Part shown: one piece after another, positions 1-8,359 of the stretch
Layout: every line of letters starts with the position of its first letter
Position numbering within the stretch: the stretch's first letter is position 1
Source: Actinopolyspora alba
GTDB lineage: Bacteria; Actinomycetota; Actinomycetes; Mycobacteriales; Pseudonocardiaceae
Length of the DNA stretch: 64,000 bases
NCBI RefSeq assembly: GCF_900112765.1
Contig: NZ_FOMZ01000014.1
Span: 62,001-126,000 of the forward strand
Reading direction: 5' to 3'
Notes under the pieces: model-generated
Told to the model about the DNA's origin: nothing
Seen by the model: the letters and a program-made list of their open reading frames with translations, nothing else
Databases searched by the model: none
Program-made: the position numbers and the translations under genes

Positions 1-1
1 G

Positions 2-250
2 AACATCAACGTCTGGGGCCGCAACAGGCTGGCCTACGAGATCGACAAGCGCTCCGAGGGTATCTACGTCGTAGTGGATCTGAACTCCGAGTCGGCTTCG
101 GTCAACGAGCTCGATCGCCAGCTCAACCTGAGCGAGAACGTGCTGCGCACCAAGATGCTGCGCAAGATCGTGCAGCCACGCAAGGAGGCCCGCCTGGCCC
201 GCGCCAGCGCCAGGGCGGCGAGCCGCGGCAAGGCCGAGACCTCTGCCTGA
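2..250 (+). CDS. rpsF: 30S ribosomal protein S6, 3' part only
   Basis: The window opens inside this gene, so the N-terminal part is missing. The visible 82 residues carry the S6 core ([17 protein letters not shown]) and the usual Ala/Arg-rich basic tail, here ending KAETSA before a TGA stop. S6 binds 16S rRNA together with S18 in the platform of the small subunit. It heads the conserved order rpsF-ssb-rpsR-rplI, and S18 is encoded two genes downstream. The true start lies upstream of the window. Confidence 0.95.
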   Translation, partial: NINVWGRNRLAYEIDKRSEGIYVVVDLNSESASVNELDRQLNLSENVLRTKMLRKIVQPRKEARLARASARAASRGKAETSA

Positions 251-310
251 TCGCCGTGCCACGAGCTGCACAGCCATCCGACCTCAGCACAGAGACGGAG
301 TCCACAGGCG

Positions 311-775
311 ATGGCCGGTGAAACCGTAACCACAGTGGTCGGCAACCTGACAGCCGATCCGGAACTGCGCTTCACTCCCTCCGGTGCGGCGGTGGCGAAC
401 TTCACCGTCGCCTCCACCCCGCGGTTCTACGACCGCCAAGCGGGTGAGTGGAAGGACGGCGAGGCCCTCTTCCTGCGTTGCAACATCTGGCGGCAGGCCG
501 CGGAGAACGTCGCCGAAACGCTCACCCGGGGCATGCGCGTGGTGGTGCAGGGACGGTTGCGCCAACGCTCCTTCGAGACGAAGGAAGGCGAGAAGCGCAC
601 CGTGGTCGAGATGGAGGTCGACGAGGTCGGCCCCTCGCTGCGCTATGCCACGGCGAAGGTCAACAAGATCAGCCGCGGCAGTGGCTCCGGTGGCGGCTCC
701 GGTGGAGAGGATCCCTGGAGTTCGGCACCCCCGGCCGGTTCCGGCGGCGGTTTCAGCGACGAGCCACCTTTCTGA
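311..775 (+). CDS. ssb: Single-stranded DNA-binding protein
   Basis: Encodes 154 residues: an OB fold of about 110 residues ([17 protein letters not shown], then [17 protein letters not shown]), a short Gly/Ser-rich linker and the acidic tip FSDEPPF. That tip is the known docking site for replication and repair partners. The protein coats ssDNA during replication, recombination and repair. The linker is short compared with the roughly 165-200 residue SSBs usually found at this locus, but the functional tip is intact. It starts 60 bp after rpsF and is probably co-transcribed with it. Confidence 0.96.
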   Translation: MAGETVTTVVGNLTADPELRFTPSGAAVANFTVASTPRFYDRQAGEWKDGEALFLRCNIWRQAAENVAETLTRGMRVVVQGRLRQRSFETKEGEKRTVVEMEVDEVGPSLRYATAKVNKISRGSGSGGGSGGEDPWSSAPPAGSGGGFSDEPPF

Positions 776-792
776 TCCGGGCGGGACGAGCA

Positions 793-876
793 CGGTCACC
801 CGGTGACCGGGCGAACCGTCCCGCCGTGGCCGCGGCGTTTTCGCGAACGCCCGGGAATCGACCGGCCGTGGCCGGT
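793..876. repeat. Three successive palindromes between ssb and rpsR
   Basis: The 181-bp gap holds CGGTCACC-C-GGTGACCG (793-809), GGCGTT-TTCGCG-AACGCC (834-851) and ACCGGCC-GT-GGCCGGT (861-876). All stems are perfect. The middle one could form an RNA hairpin. The outer two have almost no loop and may be DNA-level sites. None is followed by a T-run. They may set relative expression of ssb and the ribosomal genes, but no function can be read directly. Confidence 0.5.
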
Positions 877-956
877 GCGCCCCGGAGTCGTGCCCGCCGC
901 GCGGCCGAACCAAAAGTCCATTACGGAGTTCTCGCTCGCTTCGAAGGAGCAAGCAC

Positions 957-1196
957 ATGGCCAAGGCGCCCGTGCGCAAGCCGAAGAAGAAGGTCTGTGC
1001 CTTCTGTGACGACCAGAACGCACTGAGTATCGATTACAAGGACACCGGGCTGCTGCGCAAGTACATCTCGGATCGCGGCAAGATCCGGGCACGGCGTGTG
1101 ACCGGCAACTGCAGTCAGCACCAGCGGGACGTCGCCATCGCGGTCAAGAACGCCCGCGAGATGGCGCTGCTGCCGTACACCTCGACCGCCCGGTAA
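957..1196 (+). CDS. rpsR: 30S ribosomal protein S18
   Basis: Encodes 79 residues of a complete S18 with the core [23 protein letters not shown]. It keeps CAFC near the N-terminus and a later Cys and His (NCSQHQ), the zinc-binding C+ arrangement. Actinobacteria often carry an additional zinc-free paralogue used under zinc starvation; this copy looks like the zinc form. The start follows a GAAGGAG Shine-Dalgarno with good spacing. It pairs with S6 in the 30S platform. Confidence 0.97.
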   Translation: MAKAPVRKPKKKVCAFCDDQNALSIDYKDTGLLRKYISDRGKIRARRVTGNCSQHQRDVAIAVKNAREMALLPYTSTAR

Positions 1197-1398
1197 AACC
1201 GGGATTCTCGCCACCGCCCCGCGCTCCCACGTGTGCACGATTCACGACGGAGGCCCGGACCGTCAGGGCGCGAGCTCGCTGCCCGGATTCGGGAACTCTG
1301 CCGCACGCTCGGTCACACACCGGGACCGACCGGCTCGTCGGTGCCGGTCGGCGACGGGGCCGGGGTGACCTCGGTTCGGCTTTGAAAGGAGACACGCC

Positions 1399-1851
1399 GT
1401 GAAGATCATTCTGACCTCGGACGTGAGCGGTCTCGGCGCCTCGGGTGACGTTGTCGAGGTACGTGACGGCTACGCCCGTAACTACCTGCTGCCGCAGAAC
1501 ATGGCCATCCTGGCCACCAAGGGTGCGCAGAAGCAGGTCGAGACCATCCGCCGCTCGCAGGAGAACCGCAGGGTCCGCAACCTGGAGCACGCCCGGGAGC
1601 TGCAGGAACAGCTGCAGAACATGGGCATGGTGCGGCTTTCCAAGAAGGTTTCCAAGAAGGGCAAGCTGTTCGGTTCGATCACCGAGTCCGACGTGGTCTC
1701 GGCCGTGCGCCAGGCGGGTGGCCCCAGCCTGGACAAGCGTTCGGTGGAACTGAAGGGCAACGTCAAGTCGCTGGGCAAGATGGCCGTCGGCGTGCGGTTG
1801 CACCCCGACGTCTACGCCTCGATGCACGTCGAGGTCACCCCGGGCGGCTGA
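1399..1851 (+). CDS. rplI: 50S ribosomal protein L9
   Basis: Encodes 150 residues, the usual length. The N-terminal rRNA-binding domain has the signature GDVVEVRDGYARNYLLPQ, followed by the long connecting helix (about residues 45-75) and the C-terminal domain ending in HVEVTPGG. L9 binds 23S rRNA near the L1 stalk. A GAAAGGAG Shine-Dalgarno precedes the GTG start. It closes the ribosomal block, and a strong hairpin lies just downstream. Confidence 0.97.
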   Translation: MKIILTSDVSGLGASGDVVEVRDGYARNYLLPQNMAILATKGAQKQVETIRRSQENRRVRNLEHARELQEQLQNMGMVRLSKKVSKKGKLFGSITESDVVSAVRQAGGPSLDKRSVELKGNVKSLGKMAVGVRLHPDVYASMHVEVTPGG

Positions 1852-1862
1852 ATCATTCACCG

Positions 1863-1905
1863 CGGTTCCGCGCGGTGGTGGCGAACGCCAGGCCGCGCGG
1901 AACCG
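1863..1905 (+). terminator. Hairpin terminator after rplI
   Basis: A perfect 13-bp inverted repeat (CGGTTCCGCGCGG and its complement) with a 17-nt loop starts 12 bp after the rplI stop. There is no T-run, which is common for actinobacterial terminators. It would separate the ribosomal block from dnaB. Confidence 0.7.
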
Positions 1906-1990
1906 GTTCGGTTCCGTTCCTACACCGTGCTCCCGCACCGGTAGCACACCGGTTGGGGACGGAGTTTCGCATCCGTCACGGAACGGCAAG

Positions 1991-2144
1991 CTGTCCACAA
2001 CCCGTCCACAGGGTTTTCGCCGCGAAGTGCGCTGCGAAAACAACTGCCACGACAGAGTTGTCCCCAGTTTGTCCACAACGCGCGTCGTCGGGTGGACACG
2101 TGTGTCTCATTCCGCTCGGCCAGTTGTCCCCCGACTTTTCCACA
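1991..2144 (+). promoter_or_regulatory. Cluster of six DnaA-box-like 9-mers upstream of dnaB
   Basis: Within 154 bp and all on the same strand lie CTGTCCACA (1991), CCGTCCACA (2002), TTGTCCCCA (2058), TTGTCCACA (2069), TTGTCCCCC (2124) and TTTTCCACA (2136). The 2069 copy is identical to the actinobacterial DnaA box TTGTCCACA and the others differ by one or two bases. The rest of the 543-bp gap contains no gene. The position suggests DnaA-dependent control of dnaB or a DnaA-titrating site. Confidence 0.55.
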
Positions 2145-2394
2145 GCCCCTTCGAATCGACTCGGTGCGGAACCGGGTCACGTAAGATGTGGGCACCTTCG
2201 AGATCACGGACATGACAGCACGCACTCGCGACACGCCGGGACGCGATCAACCGGGCGCTGTCGATGTCTCCGCGATTATTTGCCGCGACGACTCGTGACC
2301 CGGCGACCTCAGCGGGTCGGCACGGTGACGCGTATGTCGGAACTCGGCCCGTGCCTCGGGGCCGGACTCTGCGTCCAGGAGGTGGCAGTAAGCC

Positions 2395-5300
2395 GTGGCG
2401 TTGGCTGACGAGCGCGGAGCGGAACCGCCTCCCGACGAGAACGATGGTGACCACGGAGCGGGCTTCGAACGGCAACCGCCGCAGGACGTGGCCGCCGAGC
2501 AGTCGGTGCTCGGCGGGATGATGTTGAGCAAGGACGCCATCGCCAACGTCGTCGAGGTACTCCAGCCACAGGACTTCTACCGTCCCGCACACCACGTGAT
2601 CTACGAGTGCGTTCTCGATCTGTACGGGCGGGGTGAACCCGCCGACGCGGTCACGGTCTCGGCCGCGCTGGAACGGCGCAACGAGCTCGGCAAGGTCGGC
2701 GGTGGCGCCTACATCCACACGCTGCTCCGGACGGTCCCCACCGCGGCCAACGCCAACTACTACGCCGAGATCGTCTCGGAGAAGGCGGTACTGCGCAGGC
2801 TGGTCGAGGCGGGTACCAGGATCGTCCAGTACGGCTACAACGGTGCCGAGGGTGCCGCGATCGAGGAGGTCGTGGACCGCGCGCAGGCCGCTGTCTACGA
2901 CGTGACCGAACGGCGCACCAGCGAGGACTACGTCGCGCTCGAGGAGCTGCTGCAGCCGACGATGGACGAGATCGACGCCATCGCCTCGCGCGGCGGCGAG
3001 TCGGAGGGGATCCCGACCGGTTTCGTGGATCTGGACGGCGTGACCAACGGGCTGCACCCGGGGCAGATGATCATCGTCGCGGCGCGCCCCGGTGTGGGCA
3101 AGGCGCTGGCGCTGCACACACCGCTGCCCACGCCGGAGGGCTGGACCACCATGGGCGCGGTTTCCGTGGGGGACCCGCTGCTCGGCGCGGACGGCAGACC
3201 GGTCCGGGTGACCGCGGCCACCGAGGTGATGCACGGCCGCGACTGCTACGAGATCGAGTTCTCGGACGGCACGCTGGTGGTCGCCGACGAGCAGCACCAG
3301 TGGAGCCTGCGGGACGGCACCGTGTGCACCACGGCCGGACTCCGCGACAGACTCGGTAACCGGATGGACGTCGAGCTGCCCGATCACGGGCCGTTCTCGC
3401 TGGCACAGCGGGACCTGCCGATCGCGCCCTACCTGCTGGGAGTGTGGCTGGCGGCGGGTGACAAGGCGGGCGAGCTGTCCGGTGTGGCCGAGGACGTACT
3501 GGCCAACTTGGAACCGGACGGCCTGGTACGCGTGAACGACGGGGTCGTGCTCGACGAGGAAACCGCCGCCGAGCTGGCCGAGCTGGGAATTTGGCACGAG
3601 GCCGAGGTACCCGCCGAATACCTGCGCGGTAGTCAGCAGCAACGGCGCTCGCTGCTGGCGGGGCTCGCGGACGCGGCGGGCAGCGTGGGTGAGGACGGCC
3701 GCGTGCTGCTGCGAGTGCGTGAATCCCTTTCGGTGCGGGTTCGCGAGCTCGTCCTCACCCTGGGATACCCGTGCACCGCCACCGTGGACCCGGACTCGGG
3801 CGACGAGATCACCACGCTCGTCGTCTTCGACAGCGGCGAGGACCAGATCTTCCGACGCACCGAACTCGACGACCAGCACAAGCGGAAGCGGAGCGGCGAG
3901 CGTCGCGCACGGGGAATCAGGGCAGTGCGGCGCACCGCGAGCGTCCCGGTGCGCTGCGTGGAGGTCGACTCGCCCGACCGGCTCTACCTCGCGAGCCGGT
4001 CGATGATCCCGACCCACAACTCCACGCTCGGGCTGGACTTCGCCCGCGCCGCCTCGATCAGGAACGGGCTCGGCAGCGTCATCTTCTCGCTGGAGATGGG
4101 CCGCACCGAGATCGTGATGCGCATGCTCTCCGCCGAGGCGCGGATCCGGCTCGGCGACATGCGCGGTGGCCGGATGACCGACGAGGACTGGACCCGCCTC
4201 GCGCGCCGGATGAGCGAGATCAACGAAGCGCCGCTGTTCATCGACGACTCGCCCAACCTGACGATGATGGAGATCCGTGCGAAGGCGCGGCGCCTGAAGC
4301 AGCGCAACGACATCGGCCTGATCGTGGTCGACTACATGCAGCTGATGACCTCGGGCAAGCGGGTCGAGTCCCGACAGCAGGAGGTCTCGGAGTTCTCCCG
4401 GAGCCTCAAGCTGCTGGCCAAGGAGTTGGAGATCCCGGTGGTGGCGATCTCGCAGCTCAACCGTGGTCCGGAACAGCGCAACGATCGCAAGCCGCAGCTG
4501 TCCGACCTGCGTGAGTCGGGCTGTCTGACCGGGGGGACGCGACTGCTGCGGGCCGACGACGGTTCGGAGATCACCTTCGACGAGCTGATGGCAGGGGAGC
4601 AGCGTCCGCTGGTGTGGTCGGTGGACGACCGGCGGCGGATGGTCGCGCGACCGATCACGAACGTGTTCAGCAGCGGCGTCAAGGAGGCGTTCCGCGTCGT
4701 GCTGGCGTCCGGTCGCGAGATCGAGGCCACCGCCAACCACCCGATGTTGACCCCCTGGGGCTGGGCCCCGCTCGGCGAGCTGGCCGAGGGAGCCCACGTC
4801 GGGGTGCCGGGGCGGATTCCGGAACCGCTCGACGCGGAACCGGTGTCGGAGTCCGAAGTGATCTCGCTGGCACGGTCGGCGCTCGACAGCGGCGACGTGC
4901 CGCGCCGGGTGTTCGCACTGCCGCGGGAGCGGCTGGCCGTCTTCCTGCGGCACATCTGGGGGATCACCGGTCCGGAGACACCGGACGCCGACGACGTCCC
5001 GGTCGGGCAGGGGGGATGCGTGGTCACCGGCCGCGCGCTGGCCGACGGGCTCCAACTGCTGCTGTCGCGGTTCACGGTCCACTCCCGCCTACGTCGTCCC
5101 TCCCCGGAGGCGGAACCGGACCGCTGGGAGGTGCTGCTGGACGGGCTCGACAGTCGGCTGCGCTTCACGCGTGAGAGCGCCGGACCGGGTCTCGCGAGTC
5201 GGGTCGTCACGAGTCAGGGGGTAGCGGGCACGGCTCCCGAGCACGCGGTCGCCCGTACCGGCGCGTCCCTCGGTGCGTGCGCGGCCGCAGCAGGAGGCAG

Positions 5301-5688
5301 CCGGCTCACGGCCGCTCCTGAGGAACGAGCGGCCACCACCCGTGACGAGGTGCCCTTCGACGACGTGCTTTCGGACGAAACGCCCCGGGACGACGTTTTC
5401 TGGGACGAGATCGTCGAGATCACCTCGCTCGGTGAGCAGCCGGTCTACGACGCGACGGTGGCCGACACGCACAACTTCGTGGCGAACTCGGTGATCATGC
5501 ACAACAGCCTGGAGCAGGACGCCGACATGGTGATCCTGATCCACCGGCCCGACGCGTTCGAGCGGGACGACCCCCGGATGGGCGAGGCGGACCTGATCCT
5601 CGCCAAGCACCGTGCCGGTCCCACCGAGACGGTGACCGTGGCGCACCAGCTGCACTACAGCCGGTTCGTGGACATGGCCCAGGAGTAG
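2395..5688 (+). CDS. dnaB: Replicative DNA helicase DnaB with two inteins
   Basis: The 1097-residue precursor contains a helicase of about 463 residues once two inteins (residues 237-542 and 710-1037) are removed, a normal DnaB length. The N-terminal primase-interaction domain (about 30-130) precedes the RecA-like domain. The Walker A loop reads RPGVGK before intein 1 and resumes with ST after it; Walker B is LIVVDYMQL. The helicase unwinds DNA ahead of the replisome. The GTG start follows AGGAGG (2378-2383) with an 11-nt gap. Both inteins interrupt essential motifs, so no active helicase exists without splicing. The gene follows rplI as in other actinobacteria and is preceded by DnaA-box-like sites. 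Confidence 0.97.
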   Translation: MALADERGAEPPPDENDGDHGAGFERQPPQDVAAEQSVLGGMMLSKDAIANVVEVLQPQDFYRPAHHVIYECVLDLYGRGEPADAVTVSAALERRNELGKVGGGAYIHTLLRTVPTAANANYYAEIVSEKAVLRRLVEAGTRIVQYGYNGAEGAAIEEVVDRAQAAVYDVTERRTSEDYVALEELLQPTMDEIDAIASRGGESEGIPTGFVDLDGVTNGLHPGQMIIVAARPGVGKALALHTPLPTPEGWTTMGAVSVGDPLLGADGRPVRVTAATEVMHGRDCYEIEFSDGTLVVADEQHQWSLRDGTVCTTAGLRDRLGNRMDVELPDHGPFSLAQRDLPIAPYLLGVWLAAGDKAGELSGVAEDVLANLEPDGLVRVNDGVVLDEETAAELAELGIWHEAEVPAEYLRGSQQQRRSLLAGLADAAGSVGEDGRVLLRVRESLSVRVRELVLTLGYPCTATVDPDSGDEITTLVVFDSGEDQIFRRTELDDQHKRKRSGERRARGIRAVRRTASVPVRCVEVDSPDRLYLASRSMIPTHNSTLGLDFARAASIRNGLGSVIFSLEMGRTEIVMRMLSAEARIRLGDMRGGRMTDEDWTRLARRMSEINEAPLFIDDSPNLTMMEIRAKARRLKQRNDIGLIVVDYMQLMTSGKRVESRQQEVSEFSRSLKLLAKELEIPVVAISQLNRGPEQRNDRKPQLSDLRESGCLTGGTRLLRADDGSEITFDELMAGEQRPLVWSVDDRRRMVARPITNVFSSGVKEAFRVVLASGREIEATANHPMLTPWGWAPLGELAEGAHVGVPGRIPEPLDAEPVSESEVISLARSALDSGDVPRRVFALPRERLAVFLRHIWGITGPETPDADDVPVGQGGCVVTGRALADGLQLLLSRFTVHSRLRRPSPEAEPDRWEVLLDGLDSRLRFTRESAGPGLASRVVTSQGVAGTAPEHAVARTGASLGACAAAAGGSRLTAAPEERAATTRDEVPFDDVLSDETPRDDVFWDEIVEITSLGEQPVYDATVADTHNFVANSVIMHNSLEQDADMVILIHRPDAFERDDPRMGEADLILAKHRAGPTETVTVAHQLHYSRFVDMAQE
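3103..4020 (+). other. DnaB intein 1, class 3 type, in the Walker A loop
   Basis: This 306-residue intein is inserted between GVGK and ST. It begins with Ala instead of Cys/Ser and ends THN with Ser at +1. Trp67 (EQHQW, block B), Cys285 (VRCVEVD, block F) and Thr304 (PTHN, block G) form the WCT set that defines class 3 inteins. In these, the block F Cys makes the first branched intermediate. A central LAGLIDADG-type region is visible (LLGVWLAAGD and LLAGLADAAGS), but the Asp expected in each motif is replaced by Ala, so homing activity is probably lost while splicing residues remain. Confidence 0.85.
4522..5505 (+). other. DnaB intein 2, class 1 type, at DLRESG/SLEQ
   Basis: This 328-residue intein begins with Cys1 (CLTGGTRLL), has the block B motif ATANHPM and ends VIMHN with Ser at +1. 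These are standard class 1 splicing residues. The junction ESG/SLEQDAD is the conserved insertion point also used by the Synechocystis DnaB intein. The middle (FLRHIWGITG and the region after it) resembles a degraded endonuclease, and a low-complexity acidic stretch precedes block F (FDDVLSDETPRDDVFWDE). No catalytic Asp pair of a LAGLIDADG enzyme can be identified. Confidence 0.88.
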
Positions 5689-5716
5689 GCGCCCCCGCCG
5701 TTCATCGGTCTCCCCG

Positions 5717-6682
5717 TCACGCGTCGGCATAGTCGGCGAGTCGACCGGCCAGTGCTCGCACCAGGTCGCGAAGCTCCTCGGGTTGTTCGACGACGAACGG
5801 CCGATCGAGCGCGGCGAGCAGGGGTGGTATCCATTCGAGCCGTTGTGCCCGTATCCGAGCCCGCAGCCAGGAAGTCCCGGGGTCGATCCGCTCAAGTTTG
5901 ACTACGGACGGTGGGAGGACGGCGTAGATCTGTTCGGGCGTCGATCGGATCCGTACGGATACCTCGTGCTGGTACGGCGTCTCGGCGATAGTGGTCAGTA
6001 CTCGCTGGGCAGGGTCGAATCCGACCGGCACTTCGAACGTTCCGGCGCGCATCCCGACGGTCGTGATCCGGTCGACGCGGAACGTGCGCAGCTGCCCGCT
6101 GGCGGAGTCGAAGCCGGTGAGGTACCACCGCCCGGAGTGGGCCACGACACCGTACGGATGGACGACGCGTTCACTGGCACCGCCGTGGCCCGCGACGTAG
6201 CGGAGATCTACAGGGCGACGATCCCGCGCCGCCTCCGCGACGGTGAGCAGGACCTCGGCTTCCGCCGTGAGCGCCGACCGTGCGGGCGTGGTGAAGTCGG
6301 CGATCTCCAGCAGCGCGTCGAGCCTGCGGCCGAGAGCTTCGGGCAGCACTCGGCGGACTTTCGCCACCGCGCTCTCGGCGGCCACGACCGAGGTGCTGAG
6401 TAACCCGGCGTGCCTGCCCGCGACCAGACCGAGCAGCACAGCGAGCGCCTCCTCGTCGGTGAGCATCAGCGGAGGCATCCGGTAACCCGGGGAGAGGCGG
6501 TATCCGCCGTGCCGCCCGCGCACCGAGCGGACCGGGATGTCCAGGTCGAGAAGGTGGTCGACGTAGCGGCGGACGGTTCGCTCGTCCACGTCGAGTCGCT
6601 CGGAGAGCTCAGCGACGGTCCGGGTACCTCCGCGCTGGAGGATCTCCAGCAATGCCAGTACACGGGCGATCGGCCGAGTCAC
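5717..6682 (-). CDS. WYL-domain transcriptional regulator (YafY family)
   Basis: Encodes 321 residues. An N-terminal winged HTH (about 1-60, TVAELSERLDVDERTVRRYVDHL) is followed by a WYL domain (about 130-210, RVVHPYGVVAHSGRWYLTGFD) and a WCX C-terminal domain. WYL domains sense small ligands or nucleic acid. The GTG start is chosen for GGAGG nine bases upstream; TTG at 6688 is possible. It is divergent from a glyoxalase-fold gene 114 bp away, a frequent pairing for this family, so it probably regulates that gene and itself. Confidence 0.88.
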   Translation of the reverse strand: MTRPIARVLALLEILQRGGTRTVAELSERLDVDERTVRRYVDHLLDLDIPVRSVRGRHGGYRLSPGYRMPPLMLTDEEALAVLLGLVAGRHAGLLSTSVVAAESAVAKVRRVLPEALGRRLDALLEIADFTTPARSALTAEAEVLLTVAEAARDRRPVDLRYVAGHGGASERVVHPYGVVAHSGRWYLTGFDSASGQLRTFRVDRITTVGMRAGTFEVPVGFDPAQRVLTTIAETPYQHEVSVRIRSTPEQIYAVLPPSVVKLERIDPGTSWLRARIRAQRLEWIPPLLAALDRPFVVEQPEELRDLVRALAGRLADYADA

Positions 6683-6796
6683 GCACAAGATCCTCCCAAT
6701 ACCGGGCGGATTCTGTCCACTATTGCCTCTAGCGTGTCCGGTGTCCCCGCAGGAGGGCGGGATCAGAACCGTCCTCCAGCACAGGAAGGATCCACC

Positions 6797-7201
6797 ATGC
6801 GGCTTGTCTCCGTCCGCGTCATCACCAACGACGTCGCCCGCCTCGTCGAGTTCTACGAACAGGTGACCGGCCTCGAAGCGCGGCGGCCCGCCGAGCAGTT
6901 CGCCGAACTCGTGGCCCCGTCGTGCAAGTTGGCCATCGGCAGTGCCGAAACGATGGCGCTGTTCAGCGCCGGAGCGGCCGTACCCGAGTCGAACCGGACC
7001 GCGATCCTCGAGTTCCTCGTCGAGGACGTCGACGGGGAGTACGAACGACTGCGGAGTCTGGCTGTCTCCCCCGAGATCGTGCAGCAGCCGACCACGATGC
7101 CGTGGGGAAACCGCTCCCTGCTGTTCCGCGACCCCGACGGCAATCTGGTCAACTTGTTCACCCCGCACACCGACGAGGCCCGCGCGAGGCTCGCCCGCTG
7201 A
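6797..7201 (+). CDS. Glyoxalase/bleomycin-resistance/dioxygenase (VOC) family protein
   Basis: Encodes 134 residues of a single VOC module: VRVITNDVARLVEFYEQVTGL at the start and NRSLLFRDPDGNLVNLF near the end, the usual metal-site neighbourhood. Such proteins act as lyases, dioxygenases or drug-binding proteins; the substrate cannot be deduced. GGAAGGA precedes the ATG. It sits back to back with the WYL regulator and ends 9 bp before the convergent sigma factor gene. Confidence 0.85.
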   Translation: MRLVSVRVITNDVARLVEFYEQVTGLEARRPAEQFAELVAPSCKLAIGSAETMALFSAGAAVPESNRTAILEFLVEDVDGEYERLRSLAVSPEIVQQPTTMPWGNRSLLFRDPDGNLVNLFTPHTDEARARLAR

Positions 7202-7210
7202 CCGGCCCGG

Positions 7211-8359
7211 TCACGAGGTCCGCGCCCGGTGCCGCACGCGTGCCGCTTCACGGGTGAGGTGGTCGCGCTCGGCCGGGTTGGTGGCGGTGCGGGCGGCTTC
7301 GGCGTACAGCTCGGCGGCGTGGCCGAGAGCGCCCGCCTTTTCGTGGAGGTGTGCCGCCACGGCGGTGTACCGGGGAAGGGTGGGGTCGATGTCGGCGAGC
7401 GCGGCGAGACCGGCCTGCGGCCCGTCGGCTTCGCCGACCGCCACGGCACGATTGAGCCGTACGATCGGGCTGCCGGTGAGGCGCAGCAGTTCGTCGTACC
7501 ACTCCACGATCTGCGCCCAGTCCGTCTCGGAGGCGGCGCGGGCGTCGGCGTGCAGGGCGGCGATCGCGGCCTGGGCCTGGTACTCGCCGAGCCGGTCGCG
7601 GGCCAGCGCGCTCCGCAGGATCGTCACTCCTTCGGCGATCATCTCGGAGTCCCAGCGCGAGCGGTCCTGCTCGGCCAGCGGCACCAGGCGACCGCCGGTT
7701 CCGGTGCGAGACGCCCGGCGGGCGTGGTGCAGCAGCATGAGCGCGAGCAATCCGGCCGCTTCGGGCTCCTCGGAGAGGGCGACGAGTTGGCGGGCGAGCC
7801 GGATCGCCTCGGCGGCCAGGTCGACATCCCCGCTGTATCCCTCGTTGAACACGAGGTAGAGCACTCGCAGCACGGTCGCCGCATCGCCGGGCACCTCGAA
7901 TCCGACCCCGGCGATGCGGCGTTTGGCCCGGCTGATCCGCTGGGCCATCGTCGCTTCCGGAACCAGGTACGCCGTCGCGATCTGCCTGGTGGTCAGGCCG
8001 CCGACCGCGCGCAGGGTCAGCGCGACGGCCGAGCTCGGGGACAGAGCGGGATGCGCGCACAGGAAGTACAGGCGCAGCGTGTCGTCCGTCGCGGGCACGG
8101 AGCCGTCGGCTGGTTCGGCCGCTACCGCCAGTTCACGCCCGCGCCGGGTACTCTCGGCCCGGGCGGAGTCGAGGAACTTGCGCCAGGCGACCGAGATCAG
8201 CCACGCTTTCGGGTCGCGTGGCCGCTCCTGCGGCCCGGCTTCGAGTGCCCGGACCAGGGCCTCCTGCACGGCGTCCTCGGCCGAGGCGAAGTCGGCTCCG
8301 CGACGGACGAGAACGCCGATCACGGCGGGGACGAGTTCCCGCAGCGGTGTTCCGTTCAC
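7211..8359 (-). CDS. ECF42-type RNA polymerase sigma factor
   Basis: Encodes 382 residues. Region 2 (ASAEDAVQEALVRALEAGP) and region 4 (LTTRQIATAYLVPEATMAQRISRAKRRI) occupy the first half. The second half is the helical, TPR-like extension typical of group ECF42 (LLHHARRASRT, then YDELLRLTGSPIVRLNRAVAVGEADG). In this group the extension is thought to control activity in place of an anti-sigma factor. The GTG start overlaps the stop of the upstream DGPF gene (GTGA), so the two are translationally coupled. Confidence 0.92.
   Translation of the reverse strand: MNGTPLRELVPAVIGVLVRRGADFASAEDAVQEALVRALEAGPQERPRDPKAWLISVAWRKFLDSARAESTRRGRELAVAAEPADGSVPATDDTLRLYFLCAHPALSPSSAVALTLRAVGGLTTRQIATAYLVPEATMAQRISRAKRRIAGVGFEVPGDAATVLRVLYLVFNEGYSGDVDLAAEAIRLARQLVALSEEPEAAGLLALMLLHHARRASRTGTGGRLVPLAEQDRSRWDSEMIAEGVTILRSALARDRLGEYQAQAAIAALHADARAASETDWAQIVEWYDELLRLTGSPIVRLNRAVAVGEADGPQAGLAALADIDPTLPRYTAVAAHLHEKAGALGHAAELYAEAARTATNPAERDHLTREAARVRHRARTS

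Noticed and set aside
1991-2144. Chromosomal replication origin
   Set aside because: DnaA-like boxes are present, but dnaA, dnaN, gyrB and rpmH are not, and there are only six boxes with no AT-rich unwinding region.
2160-2187. Promoter with -10 TAAGAT at 2182 for dnaB
   Set aside because: No acceptable -35 lies at 16-19 bp, so the match alone is too weak.
2107-5082. A 991-codon open frame antisense to dnaB
   Set aside because: It is composition-driven: rich in Arg, Pro, Gly and His, without any domain, and exactly opposite a confident gene with two inteins.
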